Of a DNA stretch of 64,000 nt, positions 25,552-35,557 are shown one piece after another. Position 1 is the first letter of the stretch; every line of letters starts with the position of its first letter. The notes under the pieces were generated by a model, which was given only the letters and a program-made list of their open reading frames with translations, had not been told where the DNA came from and ran no database searches. The stretch lies in the NCBI GenBank assembly GCA_028753945.1, contig JAPNXP010000010.1:4715042-4779041 (forward strand). Direction: 5' to 3'. Source of the DNA: Hexactinellida sp. DTS-2022 (Eukaryota > Porifera > Hexactinellida). A program made the position numbers and the translations under genes.

Positions 25552-26236
25552 TGGGGCTACGGTTACAATTCAATTTCTCGCCACGGTTAACCGGTTAACC
25601 GCCCATGCTGATCAACACAGTAGAACATTAATTATACTACATAATTAGTAAGGATCAGCTTTGTTTTTATTCCTTACTACTACTACATTTCGTCCTTCAG
25701 AAAATATGAAATCAAGGCTGGATTCGGTTAATCGCCGCTAATACCTGTTAACTCAGTGGTTCTCAACCTTTAATGCTCCGTGGCCCCCCTACCGAGACCT
25801 TCAGTACCCGTGGCCCCCTACACTTCAATAAAAAGCCTCGTAGCGAAGGGCTCGTGCCCCCCAGGGGGGCCACGGGGCCCGGTTGAGAAACGCTGTGTTA
25901 ACTGTTAGGGATTTTAGTGATCAGTTAACCCATATGTTAATATTACAATTCGAAGTACAAATTTTTGGATAAAAGTGTGAATTTGCACGCATTTTGTTCA
26001 GAATATGATAATTGTTTATCTTATTACCCATAGTCACACGATATATTTTGGTGACAACAGTGTAGAAGTAACCTGAAGTGATAAACTTGTACTTATAGAG
26101 TACTTGGCTAAAATAATGTCTTTTTCGTTACTACAAATTAGATATTTTTTGATAAATGTCTATATATTTTGTTATAACTTTCAGTGGCGGTTAATCGGTT
26201 AACCGTAGTGTGAAGACAATCGTAACCGTGGCCCCA
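25552..26236. mobile_element. MITE with TIR GGGGC(T/C)ACGGTTAC, rich in GGTTAACCG words
   Basis: Ends TGGGGCTACGGTTACAATT and the inverse of AATCGTAACCGTGGCCCCA. Both sides carry CGGTTAACCGGTTAACCG-like words. A hAT MITE is nested at 25754-25895. Target duplication not evident. GGTTAACCG-rich sequence also lies at 26280-26370 and 33430-33520. Confidence 0.6.
25754..25895. mobile_element. hAT MITE, TSD TGTTAACT (nested)
   Basis: TIRs CAGTGGTTCTCAACC / CAGCGTTTCTCAACC; exact octamers at 25746-25753 and 25896-25903. The interior contains CGTGGCCCCC(C/T) repeats. Confidence 0.92.
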
Positions 26237-27080
26237 AACGGTTAACCAACCCCACCCTTAACTATTGTTTATACAAGGCTGGATTTGTTAACCGGCTGGC
26301 TAACTGCTTAACTGTTGCTATTAAATATCGGTTAGCGGTTCCAGATTTCGTTAACCAGTTAGCCGGTCTGTTGATAATCATTATTTGGAAATTATCTTAC
26401 AGTACATCCTCGCAAGTCCGAACAGGAGATCCAACGTATATTACAATGGAGTGATAAATTAATAAGTCTCAGACAATTATTTAGGTAAAAACGTATGAAC
26501 AAGTTTGATCCAAATTATCGGAGTCTCATGTTATAGAGGCCAATAGAAAATGTATTTACACTTCACTAATCCGAACGAATTCACTAATTGGAACAGATTT
26601 TTTAGTGTGCTTCTTCTAGTAAAAAACGTTATAGTAGCGTCCTACTATAGTTTTATACTATAAGTGCACACTATTGAATTTACCTCGGTCGGACTTCCGG
26701 CCGGCCGTACGCGATGGCCTGACTAAACCATTGGTGATAAGGATTTAAAATTTGGACAGGAGATATAGAATTTTCTGGAGATGATCACCTCGAAGCCTGA
26801 TTTCTCAATTTCGCTTTTGTTCGTCAGTTATATCGAAATTTGTATTCTGGTCCAGTGACTCTTTAATAATTCGAATTAGTTATTGAAAATATAGAGGTTG
26901 TATTCTCCTAAGGATGTTCTTTCTATATATCATTTAAAATTAGTAGGTCGCTAATCAATTCTACGTTTTATTAACGATTATTTACATAAATCAGCCATCT
27001 TCTCCATATTGTAATTACTCTATAGTATACTGAATACAATAGAACATATTACATACTATCTGCTAGATAATGACTGTTAT
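26237..27080. other. No gene recognised; possible pogo-type relic
   Basis: 26395-26610 contains a TACAG start with CAAGTCCGAAC and, further on, TAATCCGAAC and TAATTGGAAC words, typical of degraded pogo/Tigger-type non-autonomous copies, but no clean ends. The remainder is AT-rich unique sequence. Confidence 0.4.
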
Positions 27081-27140
27081 TTTGGAATTCGACTAGCCCC
27101 GTAGGGGCGACGTCGAATTGGAATTCTACAAATGGCGTAA

Positions 27141-27280
27141 CCAGACAATAACATAGTTTGAATAGTTCTCCAAAGTCGCAATTTTAACAAATCCATTGTT
27201 TTGACAATGAAGTAGTAAAACATACCACCCAGGTAGTATAGCTAGTATATAACCAGTTATGCCTACTTCGAGTCATCTCC
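27141..27280 (+). repeat. DIRS left inverted terminal repeat
   Basis: 140 bp starting CCAGACAATAACATAG and ending GAGTCATCTCC, the inverse of 31764-31903 with essentially no differences. Outside it (27081-27140) lies the left terminal extension, a GC-rich imperfect palindrome around GCCCCGTAGGGGC flanked by GAATTC. Confidence 0.93.
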
Positions 27281-27327
27281 AAGCGCCCCACTTTCTCCTT
27301 TGGGTTGGGAGGGTGGGAACGCCTTAT

Positions 27328-27440
27328 GTTATTGTCTGGTTACGCCATTTGTAGAATTCCAATTCGACGTCGCCCCTACGGGGCTAGTCGAATTCCAAAT
27401 TCTACTTCATGGCTTCACCAGACAATAACATAGTTTGAAT
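27328..27440 (-). repeat. DIRS internal complementary region
   Basis: 27328-27399 is the reverse complement of the extreme left end (27081 to about 27153). 27400-27440 is the reverse complement of the extreme right end (about 31883-31923). The two halves meet around position 27400. This end-to-end fused complement is the diagnostic DIRS feature. Confidence 0.93.
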
Positions 27441-27688
27441 AACCCGTTTAACGGAAATAAGACTTGTTGCATGAAACGGGGTAAATTCATGTCTTGGCTA
27501 AATTGCTACATTTAGTTCTACATAAAGTGGAATTTGCCTAAATGGGAGAAATTCCTTATTAAGCTTAACTAGTCAGCTAGTAAATAATAACATTGCGACA
27601 CTACTATTCTATAGTATCGCTAGGGGGTTCATTTGTGAGGATAGCTGATGCAAATGCATGAGCTGCATCAGATCGAGTCGTCGCATCC

Positions 27689-30670
27689 TCATCCCCTGTA
27701 CTTCTCTTGTAGTATCTTTGGAAGGTTTGAGCGTTGGACCAGTCGGCCACTTTCAATATTGTCAGTTGGTATCCCGACCATAGCGGCTCTAGAGGTGGAG
27801 GCTGATCTCGTGGAATGTGCCTTGAATACGCTAGTATCGATTCCTGCAAGACTGAGGGCCTCCTTTATCCACCTCCCCACCGTGGTTGGGGATACAGGTT
27901 TGTGAGGTTTGACTACAGCAATTAGAAGGGTGCTGTTTTTCCTTAATCCTTCTGTTCGAGACAGATACAAGTTAAGTGTGGTAACGGGACAAATGCTAGG
28001 ATTGTCTGGGAAGGCATGAATGTATACTGGTTTCATTGATTTTTGCTTCCATGGTTTGGTTCGAGATATGTGGCAGATAATTTTATCTGCATATATCTCC
28101 ATGTGAGAGGTGTCCAAAGCAGTTAGCTCTGAGCATCTGGAAGCTGTCGTTAGGGAAAGGAGTGTAACCGTTTTTTGGGATAGGTTTTTAAGGGTAGAGC
28201 ATGATAGATGTTCCAGGTAATTGAGTAGTAAACGTACGTCCCATGTATTAGTATATCGAGGTTTTTTTGGTGCAATATTGTTCATTCCCTTGAGCAGGCG
28301 TGATATTAACGTATCTTTGCCTATTTGTGAACCCTGTGTGACTTCTAGTATTGTTGCAATAGCAGAACGAAAGGTAGAAGTCCAACTAGTGGAATTCTGC
28401 GCCTCAAATGAGGTCATAAGAAACGATAATAAGTCGTTAAGGCTTGGGTTCAGCTGGTCGGTACTATTTTGTAAGCACCACTGTTCCCATTTGGTCCAGG
28501 CTGAGCCATAGGATTTCAAGGTAGCGGAGCTCCAGCTTTTGCAAATGATCTCAGTTGCATGTTCAGGGATGCCCCTCGCTATTAGCAAGTTCCTGATATA
28601 ACGCAGGCCAGTAGAGTCATTCTTTTGCTGACTACTAAGGGATGATGGTTGCCTGCTGGGTCTGCTAGTAGGTTGTGTATCTGTGGCAGAATCACGGGGG
28701 GTTGTATCATGGCTTTCAGAAGGGCAGGTCACCATGGTCTGGATGGGCACTGGGGCACAATCAGTATGGCTTTCTTCACACGTTCTAACTTGATCTTTGT
28801 CAGCACTCTGCCGATCAGGATCATAGGAGGGAATATGTAGGGGCATTCCAAGTGTTCCCAACTCTGTGTGAACGCGTTTATGGCTACTGCCTCTGGGTCT
28901 GGCTTCCAGCTCATAAACTTGGGTAACTGGGCGTTGAGCCGTGAGGCGAAGAGGTCTATTGAGGGAGACAGGTTCCCGTTCCTCATGGTCTGATTGAATA
29001 CAGAAGGGGAGAGTCTCCAATCGCTCCAGTCTCGGTTCAGTTGTCTCGACAACTTGTCCGCAGTTATGTTCTGCTTCCCAGGCAGATGTTCCGCTGTGAG
29101 CAAGACGTTGTTCGTCAAGCAGTGTTTGTGTATCTCTAGTGATAGGGTACATAGGCCCCGGGAGTGAGTACCCCCTAGTTTGTTGACAAAACGTATTACT
29201 GTCGTGTTGTCTGTCTGTATTAGCAGGTGTGAGTTTGTTTCTGCAAACATTTTTACTGCAAAGAGTACTGCTTTGAGTTCGAGCATGTTTATGTGCATTG
29301 TTGTCTCCACTTGGGACCATAGACCTGATGCTTGTTTGTTGCCATACACTATCCCCCAGCCTGTCAGTGAGGCATCGGTTTGTATTAGGGAATCTATCTC
29401 CCTTTTGTGAATGGGGGTTGAGTTCCATGTCCTCGCATTGGATATCCACCATTCGAGATCCGATAGAGACTGGGCACTCAGGGTGAGTGTGTTGTTGTAG
29501 TCCTTCACCGAATGAAGGGATTGTATTAAGTCGAACTGTAGCGAGCGGTAATATATCGGCGCTGGTCGAATCGCTGTTTTCGCGAAGGTCATCCGGCCGA
29601 TAAGAGCGGCTAGCTGGCGTGCTGTACACGTCCTCTTGCGTAGCAAGTAGCGGCACTGTGAAGTTAGGCTCGTTAGAGCAGCAGAGGGAAGACTCAAGGT
29701 CATAGCGCTTGAGTTGATTATCATACCCAAGAATTCTATCTCCTGGGTTGGAGTTAGAATCGACTTCTCTTGGTTTATTCTGAAACCCAGATGTGTAAGC
29801 AGTGAGATAGTTAGATTCGTATCTCGAGATAGAAGTGTTGGATTGGTGGCTGATATTAGTATATCGTCTAGATATATAATCAGGTGGATACCGAATGAGC
29901 GTAGAATAGCGATCGGTCGCTTCAGAATCTTGGTAAACACTGAAGGAGCGATGTTGAGGCCAAACGGCATCGTTTTGTATTGGTAAGTGGTCTCGTTCCA
30001 TATGAACTGGAGGTAAGTCCTGAATGCACGGTGGATGGCCACCGTGAGGTAAGCGTCCTTTAAATCGATCTTGGACATATACGCATCCTGTTCCACTATA
30101 TAATGAACGCAGTGTAACCCTTCCATCTTGAAGTGGCATGGGCTCAGAAACTTGTTCAGTCCCTTGAGGTTTAGAATAAGCCGCCAATTTCCGGACGACT
30201 TTTTGCGTATAAAGATTGGGCTCGTGAGGTAAGTCGATCGAGCAAGTTCTATGGCTCCGATATCCAGGAGTCTTTGAATCTCCTCTTCCATGGCACATGC
30301 TTGCTCGAGGCTCACTACTGGGGATCTCCGAACAAGCGGTGTTACTGGCAAAGTAAAAGGAAGTTGTAATCCCTGTATATGTTGGGTTACTGATAGATCC
30401 GGGTGTATTAATTCCCAGTTGTGCTGAAACAGTGGGAGAGAGCCAGTTAGAGGTGGAGATTCCGGAGGGGGCTTCATAGCCCGGAGACACTCTATGAGAT
30501 TTAGTGTTTGCGTTGGTTGAAATTTTGGGGTTTCGATTGGGTACCCTGGTAGTATCGGGGTTTCTTGTGATCGGCCCCACTGAAGCCCGAGCCTCCTGTG
30601 GGGCCTTTCCGAAAAAACTGGTTAGTTTTTGGGTCAGTGTTCCTGTAGTTGTTATAAGTTGAACCGTCAT
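27689..30670 (-). CDS. DIRS YR frame (tyrosine recombinase), frameshifted before the catalytic Tyr
   Basis: A 993-codon frame opening at ATG 30668-30670. Residues from about 690 on are a DIRS-family tyrosine recombinase: Arg about 845 in TASRCSEL, and His/Arg about 952/955 in FKAHSTRSAS, the R and H-x-x-R catalytic residues. At about 27757-27760 (after TDNI, about residue 972) the reading frame departs. The expected C-terminal block with the Tyr nucleophile (ADWSNAQTFQRYY) is encoded in another minus frame, within 27604-27849. One base is therefore missing or extra. The first two thirds run out of frame over the RT frame and show no domain; this extreme overlap is known in DIRS elements, but part of the openness may be non-coding. 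The product would act in the nucleus, inserting circular DNA. It starts within the last 170 bases of the gag frame. Confidence 0.85.
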   Translation of the reverse strand: MTVQLITTTGTLTQKLTSFFGKAPQEARASVGPITRNPDTTRVPNRNPKISTNANTKSHRVSPGYEAPSGISTSNWLSPTVSAQLGINTPGSISNPTYTGITTSFYFASNTACSEIPSSEPRASMCHGRGDSKTPGYRSHRTCSIDLPHEPNLYTQKVVRKLAAYSKPQGTEQVSEPMPLQDGRVTLRSLYSGTGCVYVQDRFKGRLPHGGHPPCIQDLPPVHMERDHLPIQNDAVWPQHRSFSVYQDSEATDRYSTLIRYPPDYISRRYTNISHQSNTSISRYESNYLTAYTSGFQNKPREVDSNSNPGDRILGYDNQLKRYDLESSLCCSNEPNFTVPLLATQEDVYSTPASRSYRPDDLRENSDSTSADILPLATVRLNTIPSFGEGLQQHTHPECPVSIGSRMVDIQCEDMELNPHSQKGDRFPNTNRCLTDRLGDSVWQQTSIRSMVPSGDNNAHKHARTQSSTLCSKNVCRNKLTPANTDRQHDSNTFCQQTRGYSLPGPMYPITRDTQTLLDEQRLAHSGTSAWEAEHNCGQVVETTEPRLERLETLPFCIQSDHEEREPVSLNRPLRLTAQRPVTQVYELEARPRGSSHKRVHTELGTLGMPLHIPSYDPDRQSADKDQVRTCEESHTDCAPVPIQTMVTCPSESHDTTPRDSATDTQPTSRPSRQPSSLSSQQKNDSTGLRYIRNLLIARGIPEHATEIICKSWSSATLKSYGSAWTKWEQWCLQNSTDQLNPSLNDLLSFLMTSFEAQNSTSWTSTFRSAIATILEVTQGSQIGKDTLISRLLKGMNNIAPKKPRYTNTWDVRLLLNYLEHLSCSTLKNLSQKTVTLLSLTTASRCSELTALDTSHMEIYADKIICHISRTKPWKQKSMKPVYIHAFPDNPSICPVTTLNLYLSRTEGLRKNSTLLIAVVKPHKPVSPTTVGRWIKEALSLAGIDTSVFKAHSTRSASTSRAAMVGIPTDNIESGRLVQRSNLPKILQEKYRG
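28729..30477 (-). CDS. DIRS reverse transcriptase / RNase H
   Basis: 582 residues from ATG at 30477. RT: SPIFIRKKSSGNWRLI near 86-101, KIDLKDAYL with Asp about 138, MPFGLNIAP near 170-178, and the YLDD catalytic motif at about 202-205. RNase H: QTDAS (Asp 368), NMLELKA (Glu 400), QTDNTTV (Asp 423) and TADKLSR (Asp 474). After RNase H comes the DLFASRLNAQLPKF...PPMILIGRVL segment usual for DIRS-like Pol proteins. It would copy element RNA into DNA. The frame starts 24 bases after the gag stop and is wholly overlapped by the YR frame. No stop or frameshift is seen. Confidence 0.95.
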   Translation of the reverse strand: MKPPPESPPLTGSLPLFQHNWELIHPDLSVTQHIQGLQLPFTLPVTPLVRRSPVVSLEQACAMEEEIQRLLDIGAIELARSTYLTSPIFIRKKSSGNWRLILNLKGLNKFLSPCHFKMEGLHCVHYIVEQDAYMSKIDLKDAYLTVAIHRAFRTYLQFIWNETTYQYKTMPFGLNIAPSVFTKILKRPIAILRSFGIHLIIYLDDILISATNPTLLSRDTNLTISLLTHLGFRINQEKSILTPTQEIEFLGMIINSSAMTLSLPSAALTSLTSQCRYLLRKRTCTARQLAALIGRMTFAKTAIRPAPIYYRSLQFDLIQSLHSVKDYNNTLTLSAQSLSDLEWWISNARTWNSTPIHKREIDSLIQTDASLTGWGIVYGNKQASGLWSQVETTMHINMLELKAVLFAVKMFAETNSHLLIQTDNTTVIRFVNKLGGTHSRGLCTLSLEIHKHCLTNNVLLTAEHLPGKQNITADKLSRQLNRDWSDWRLSPSVFNQTMRNGNLSPSIDLFASRLNAQLPKFMSWKPDPEAVAINAFTQSWEHLECPYIFPPMILIGRVLTKIKLERVKKAILIVPQCPSRPW

Positions 30671-31712
30671 TCAGTTTCTGTTTCTTAGCTGGGCGGTCAA
30701 CCAGTCTGTCCATTTGAGCCCTATCCTTCTGTAGGTCTGTTAAGGATTTTAGGTTAGGCGAGCCGAATATAAAATTGGTCTCATGGTCATTGGGGAGAGG
30801 TCCTACCTCATTCACCATAGAAGGGTTAAGTTCCCTGATGGCGTTTTTCCTGCGGGCCACGAGGATCTTGGCAGCACAAGATCCCATAAGGACAAGGGTT
30901 GCGGAAGTGTACTCCATCACCTTATCAGGCTCCACAGCTTCGCCCTCGATTAGCTTGGAAAGCAGTTCTGCGATTGGCCCAACCGAGTGGAGAAGGTTTC
31001 GATGAATATCTTTAAGGGTTTGGTCTCGGCCCTTCATAAAACTGAGTTCCTTACGTTGGAACATGCTATCCAATTTGTGCACTCTCATAACGGGAATGTC
31101 CGGCCTCTTGAACCGTTTGGCCATTTCGGAGGTTAGCTGGGAGTCCAAGCTCTGCGAAAAATACTTGGTTAGGTATTCGCATATAGAGGTTGGTGCACCA
31201 GCGAAGAACTTTTTCCCTAGTAGCCCACTGGGATCAAACAGTGCTGTGCTTTTGCATGCTTCGTTCCCCGAGGAGATAGCAAGGTTTTCAGCAGATTGAA
31301 CCATCTGCTGGCTGGAGCTCGGAGCAGAGAAGCAGTTCTGCAGCTCGGCTATAGAACTTTGTAGGTTCTGAAATACTTGCGTCAGAGACGCATTGGGTTG
31401 AGACAAGTCCCTCTGAGGGGTCTCTTCGTGCACCAAGGTCGGGGAATGCCCGAGGGTGCGGGAAACTATTAGGTCAGCCGGAGCTGCCGTTTCCCTGGGG
31501 TTCCTATCTGGCCGTGAACCAGAAGGAAGGGAAGTTATGAGGCTAGCCGGAGCTACCACTTCCCTTTGTCGTGTGCCGGTGTAATTGTCACTGGGACCTT
31601 CCCGGACTCTGGGGAGAAAAAACTCGTCGTTTTCGGAGAGGTTCGATGCATCCGCGCATGGCTCGGAGTCGTACGAGGATAGCGGGGAATTAGGATTGTA
31701 GTCTTCTGACAT
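30501..31712 (-). CDS. DIRS gag-like protein
   Basis: 403 residues from ATG 31710-31712, the first frame of the element, beginning just inside the right ITR. The N-terminus is acidic and Ser/Pro-rich. A central region with LLGKKFFAGAPTSICEYLTK and MAKRFKRPDIPVMRVHKLD is followed by a basic, Asn/Gly-rich tail (RPAKKQKLNDGS, HKKPRYYQGTQ) that could bind nucleic acid. No zinc knuckle is present, which is common in DIRS Gag. Identification rests on position and composition, not on motifs. Confidence 0.75.
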   Translation of the reverse strand: MSEDYNPNSPLSSYDSEPCADASNLSENDEFFLPRVREGPSDNYTGTRQREVVAPASLITSLPSGSRPDRNPRETAAPADLIVSRTLGHSPTLVHEETPQRDLSQPNASLTQVFQNLQSSIAELQNCFSAPSSSQQMVQSAENLAISSGNEACKSTALFDPSGLLGKKFFAGAPTSICEYLTKYFSQSLDSQLTSEMAKRFKRPDIPVMRVHKLDSMFQRKELSFMKGRDQTLKDIHRNLLHSVGPIAELLSKLIEGEAVEPDKVMEYTSATLVLMGSCAAKILVARRKNAIRELNPSMVNEVGPLPNDHETNFIFGSPNLKSLTDLQKDRAQMDRLVDRPAKKQKLNDGSTYNNYRNTDPKTNQFFRKGPTGGSGFSGADHKKPRYYQGTQSKPQNFNQRKH

Positions 31713-31763
31713 AGGTTGTTGAGATGAATTTAGTCGTTGAATTGGAAATGAGAAAAATCGCTA

Positions 31764-31903
31764 GGAGATGACTCGAAGTAGGCATAACTGGTTATATACT
31801 AGCTATACTACCTGGGTGGTATGTTTTACTACTTCATTGTCAAAACAATGGATTTGTTAAAATTGCGACTTTGGAGAACTATTCAAACTATGTTATTGTC
31901 TGG
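31764..31903 (-). repeat. DIRS right inverted terminal repeat
   Basis: Inverse of the left ITR, GGAGATGACTCGAAG to TATGTTATTGTCTGG. The right terminal extension is only about 20 bases (to GTAGAATT, about 31923). The ITR lies upstream of gag and should hold the promoter. Confidence 0.93.
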
Positions 31904-32081
31904 TGAAGCCATGAAGTAGAATTGATTGGTTTGTTAGTGAATATGTGTTTCATACAAGTGCAATTAAAACACTTGGAAGTTGGAATATTTTACAAGTTGA
32001 TGATGATGTCAATTTATTATTCAAAATAGTAACGTAAATACTAGCACGAATTCCTAATTTCTATTTGTAATAATTAATCTT

Positions 32082-32855
32082 CTAGGGTGCGACCCGTAAA
32101 GCCCATGGCCCGTGGCCCGCTATCAAAGCCCGCGGCCCGCTTATTTATTTTGCCAGCCCGCGATTTAGGAAATTTGTTTATTTTTTAGCACCGTTGGCTG
32201 AATTCGTAAATATATTCAATAAGAATTGTGAATTCATATAAATTTCCGCGTTATAAGAGGCGGGAAATTGTATACGCAAATAGTATACGTACGTATATAA
32301 TAAAAATTTAATATAGGCAACACTTAGATAGTTTGGTTAATTTTTTCCTTTTCTTTCTATTAATGGTGGAAGATAGTAGCTTTAGTACATCTAGACCAGG
32401 GGTTTATCTAGGTTTTTGTGGCTGGCACTTTATTATGGAGGTAGAAATTTTCCGGCACTCTAAAGGTATTAGCTACACTACATAATTAGTATAATTCATT
32501 GATGCGGCATTATTCAGGGAGGTAAATTGCTACGTTGCACAAACAGTTATTTATCCAAGGATTTCTGGACCAGAAAATCTGGCCATACACCCGGGAACTA
32601 TTTAGGTGCCAACCCGGCACCTAGATTAAATCGCAAATCACGAACATTTTGACCACAACTGATGCCTGGCTGGAACCTTAAAGTTCCGGCCAGGTACCTA
32701 GATAAACCCCTGATCTAGACTTTTAGATTTATTTGTTATTGAAAAATTAACAATTGATCTTTTTGACACTTTTCGGCCCGTTTTGGGCCCGCGGCCTGTA
32801 GAAAAAGGCCCGCAGCCCGTGATTTACAATAAAGCCCGTACGGGTCGCACCCTAG
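32082..32855. mobile_element. MITE with TIR CTAGGGTGCGACCCG, 8-bp TSD TTAATCTT
   Basis: Exact octamers at 32074-32081 and 32856-32863. Both ends are packed with GGCCCG(C/T)GGCCCG words. Another hAT MITE is nested inside. The 8-bp duplication indicates hAT or a related transposase, although the TIR does not start CAG. The host sequence on either side resembles 57.70-57.83 kb in reverse, which offers an empty site. Confidence 0.88.
32397..32712. mobile_element. hAT MITE, TSD ATCTAGAC (nested)
   Basis: TIRs CAGGGGTTTATCTAGGT; exact octamers at 32389-32396 and 32713-32720. Subterminal words include GTGGCTGGCAC and its complement-like CCTGGCTGGAACC. It is younger than the element it sits in. Confidence 0.92.
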
Positions 32856-32863
32856 TTAATCTT

Positions 32864-35167
32864 TAATTAATTTAATTAAACATTTGAAGTCTTCACAATT
32901 CAAACTTTAATTAAATTGTATTACACTAAGATGAAATGTAATTTGAATATTGAAATTCTAGTTAAATTAAACATTGGGGAAGTTTTATCAGAAGGAGCAC
33001 ACTCCCATCCCGTCTGTAAGGTTTTTTTTTTGAATCGGAATACCTCTGTTGGGATTAGCGAGGAAATACATTTAAATAATTAAAAATATCTGAATTTTGT
33101 TGGAAAAGATGATCATAAATCCATTTCTCATCACCACAATGACTACATCACTACATTATATATTTTCTGTAACTACACTGTTTCTAACTTGCCCAAATTG
33201 CGAAATGTATTAGTTAATGTACTACTTATACTTATGAGGTAATACTTTATAATACTGAGTCCTACACTGTAGTATAAACAAAACGAATCATACCTGTAGC
33301 CTCAGAATGGTTAACAATCCCACCCTTGGTTTATATGAATTTACTACGTATGGAAATGCATAGATTTAAGATTACCATATTCTGACAAAATTTATATAAT
33401 TTAGTGTTTTATATTTGCAATTACATTGATATTATTTAACTAGATTAACAGGCCGGTTACTGCTCAATTAAATCTGTAACAGTTAACCAATATTAGCAGC
33501 GGTTAAGCGGTCACCCCGGCGAACCGAATTTAGTCTAGACCTGTGAATTGAGTCTATATGTCCAAATTAATATAGGTATTATTTCTCCCCTCATAATATT
33601 ATTTGGGGTGGCCGTTAATAGACAGCCGGATCAAAACCTCTTGAATAAGAAGCGTTACGAGATAGCAAAACAATTATTGAACTACCAGAATCAACTGGTG
33701 GATAACCAATCCTTAAGATTGCACTATTGTTAGCCCGCCTATGGTCTCGCGGGATACCAAATCCGGCAGTGCTTAAGCACCACAATAATCTATATATTAA
33801 AAGCACAATAGTTCTTTGTGAGTGTGTGTGTTTGTCCGGATTACATTAAAGTAATTCGGAGATAAAAAACGCATCTCTATTTGAGATAAAACTAACGAAG
33901 GGCCTGCATTTGTCCGACTACGTATGTCGGCATTTGTCCAAAATTCCAAAACATCAGATGTTCAGAATTTCCGACTACTTTGTCTCTATGTTTTATGCTG
34001 GCATTTCTCCCGACTGTTTATTAATTATCGTAATGTGAGTAATGAGTATTTAATAACAGTTGTAATTTATTTTATGTTTCACTCAACACAATAATTGTTG
34101 ATATATCTACCTTTCAGACCCTGTAGACATGCAAATTGGTGTAGATTGCCGCATTAAATTTAAAGAACTTGGATTAACATGTCCTATTTGTCATTCACCA
34201 ATTCAGAGCAGTTTGGAAATAATATCATTTAGAAGTTCCTTAATTCACACACACTGACCGAGTTTGAGATTTTTTTATTAATTCCCAATCCCATTCTGAA
34301 TGGACTGGGATTAATCTTAAAATCTTTAAACTCTAATCCCTAGGAATTTGGCCCCATCTCTGGTTGCATATTATAACAATTGTTATTTTTAGACTACTTT
34401 TCCAATATTGAGAAAGTAGTCTGAAAAATGTAAACATCTTAGATTCGGAGAATTCCCACATACGGAGTTTGACGTAGTCTCGGAATGGGATTAGTAGGGC
34501 CCATAGGTTAGTCCATTACGGTGACATTGTGAGGCCATTGCACATTGGTGATTCAATTGGCAAACTTTTGTATGGCCATGGCCCTACCAACCATACCAGA
34601 GCCTACGCCTTTGTATGGTTAATTTATAGATGCACATGTAAACACATTTACTACATGTAGAGCGGAATTACTCATTTACTCGCTACACATTTTCAACTGA
34701 CTCGCTACACATTTTCAACTGTTAAATCAGCTTGATAAGCTGATTTAACAGCAAGACCTGCTATTAAACCAACTAACAACACAACCAGCTTATCAATAAA
34801 CTCAACATTAATTTGAGAATGTGTCGCGATTAAATATGTCTGTTTATGGTGAATGTATTGAAAATTATATGTATTAACTGATGGCTTGAGTGAAATGGTT
34901 TGAATTCGCGAGTAGATTAGGATAAATATTTACTACGAGCCTATAATCTCGTTCGCTTTTGCTAGGGAATACTTAACTATTCCACTTAATTCATTATCAT
35001 GCATAATTTACACTTTACCATGCAATATAATTAACTTACAAAAGGACTCGTATTCATTTTGTCAAGTCTTCAATATTATTCTATATACGTAACTATATGA
35101 TACTTGTTTGCTTACTTATTTATAATTTAAAATCTCAATCTTATTCTTAGTCATTAATTCCCCCAAC
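32864..35167. other. No gene; AT-rich with small hairpins
   Basis: No frame over 63 codons. Small hairpins: 34390-34425 (AGACTACTTT...AAAGTAGTCT) and 34718-34752 (GTTAAATCAGCTT...AAGCTGATTTAAC). 33430-33520 has GGTTAACCG-like words as in the 25.6 kb MITE. 33795-33850 is a TGTGTGTGTTTGTCCGGATT module shared, inverted, with 36.6 and 51.6 kb. 34300-34330 has a short CCAATCCCATT / GGACTGGGATTA inversion. Confidence 0.55.
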
Positions 35168-35557
35168 TTTAACAACAAACAGCCCATATTTGCAAGTAGT
35201 TAATTCTAAATTCGTATTTAGCATATGCAATTACTTAAAATAACCGTCTAATCTCTATGTAAATTCTAATATTTTACAAAATTGTTTACCTATATTGTCA
35301 ATAACAACAATAAATATTTGTATTATAAATTTTTGAGTGTCAAATTCGTATTCAGCATACTTGTTTACCTAGTATTCACATTTAGAAGTGAACAAATAAC
35401 TGGATTAGATCTGGGATATAATTAATTTTTAGCAACCCATAATATTTAGTTGAACATTTTCTATAAGTATGACTCAATCTCGCCTATACGAAAAAGAAAA
35501 TCAATGGACTAGTCCAAAATGAGTCTCAATTTGGACTGAAACTCATTTTCGCCTACA
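35168..35557 (-). repeat. Right arm of the ~0.4 kb inverted repeat
   Basis: Reverse complement of 24981-25398 with moderate divergence and small indels; includes TCAGCATACTTGTTTACCTA and GAGTCTCAATTTGGACTGAA. Related TCAGCATACTTGTTTACC sequence also forms the 145 bp tandem repeat at 51.06-51.51 kb. Confidence 0.75.

Larger units (their letters stand above)
27081..31923 (-). mobile_element. DIRS-type tyrosine-recombinase retrotransposon, structurally complete
   Basis: The element reads right to left. It has all structural hallmarks of DIRS elements: 140 bp inverted terminal repeats, unequal terminal extensions, an internal complementary region next to the 3' (left) ITR that joins complements of both ends, and three frames (gag-like, RT/RNase H, YR). 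There is no integrase or protease. Known DIRS elements use a free circular intermediate, whose junction is templated by the internal complementary region, and integrate by YR without target duplication. Consistent with this, no duplication was found. The YR frame carries a frameshift, so this copy is probably not autonomous although the rest looks intact. Confidence 0.93.

Noticed and set aside
28221-31299. Plus-strand frames opposite the DIRS element
   Set aside because: They are shadows of the minus-strand gag, RT and YR frames and have no domain.
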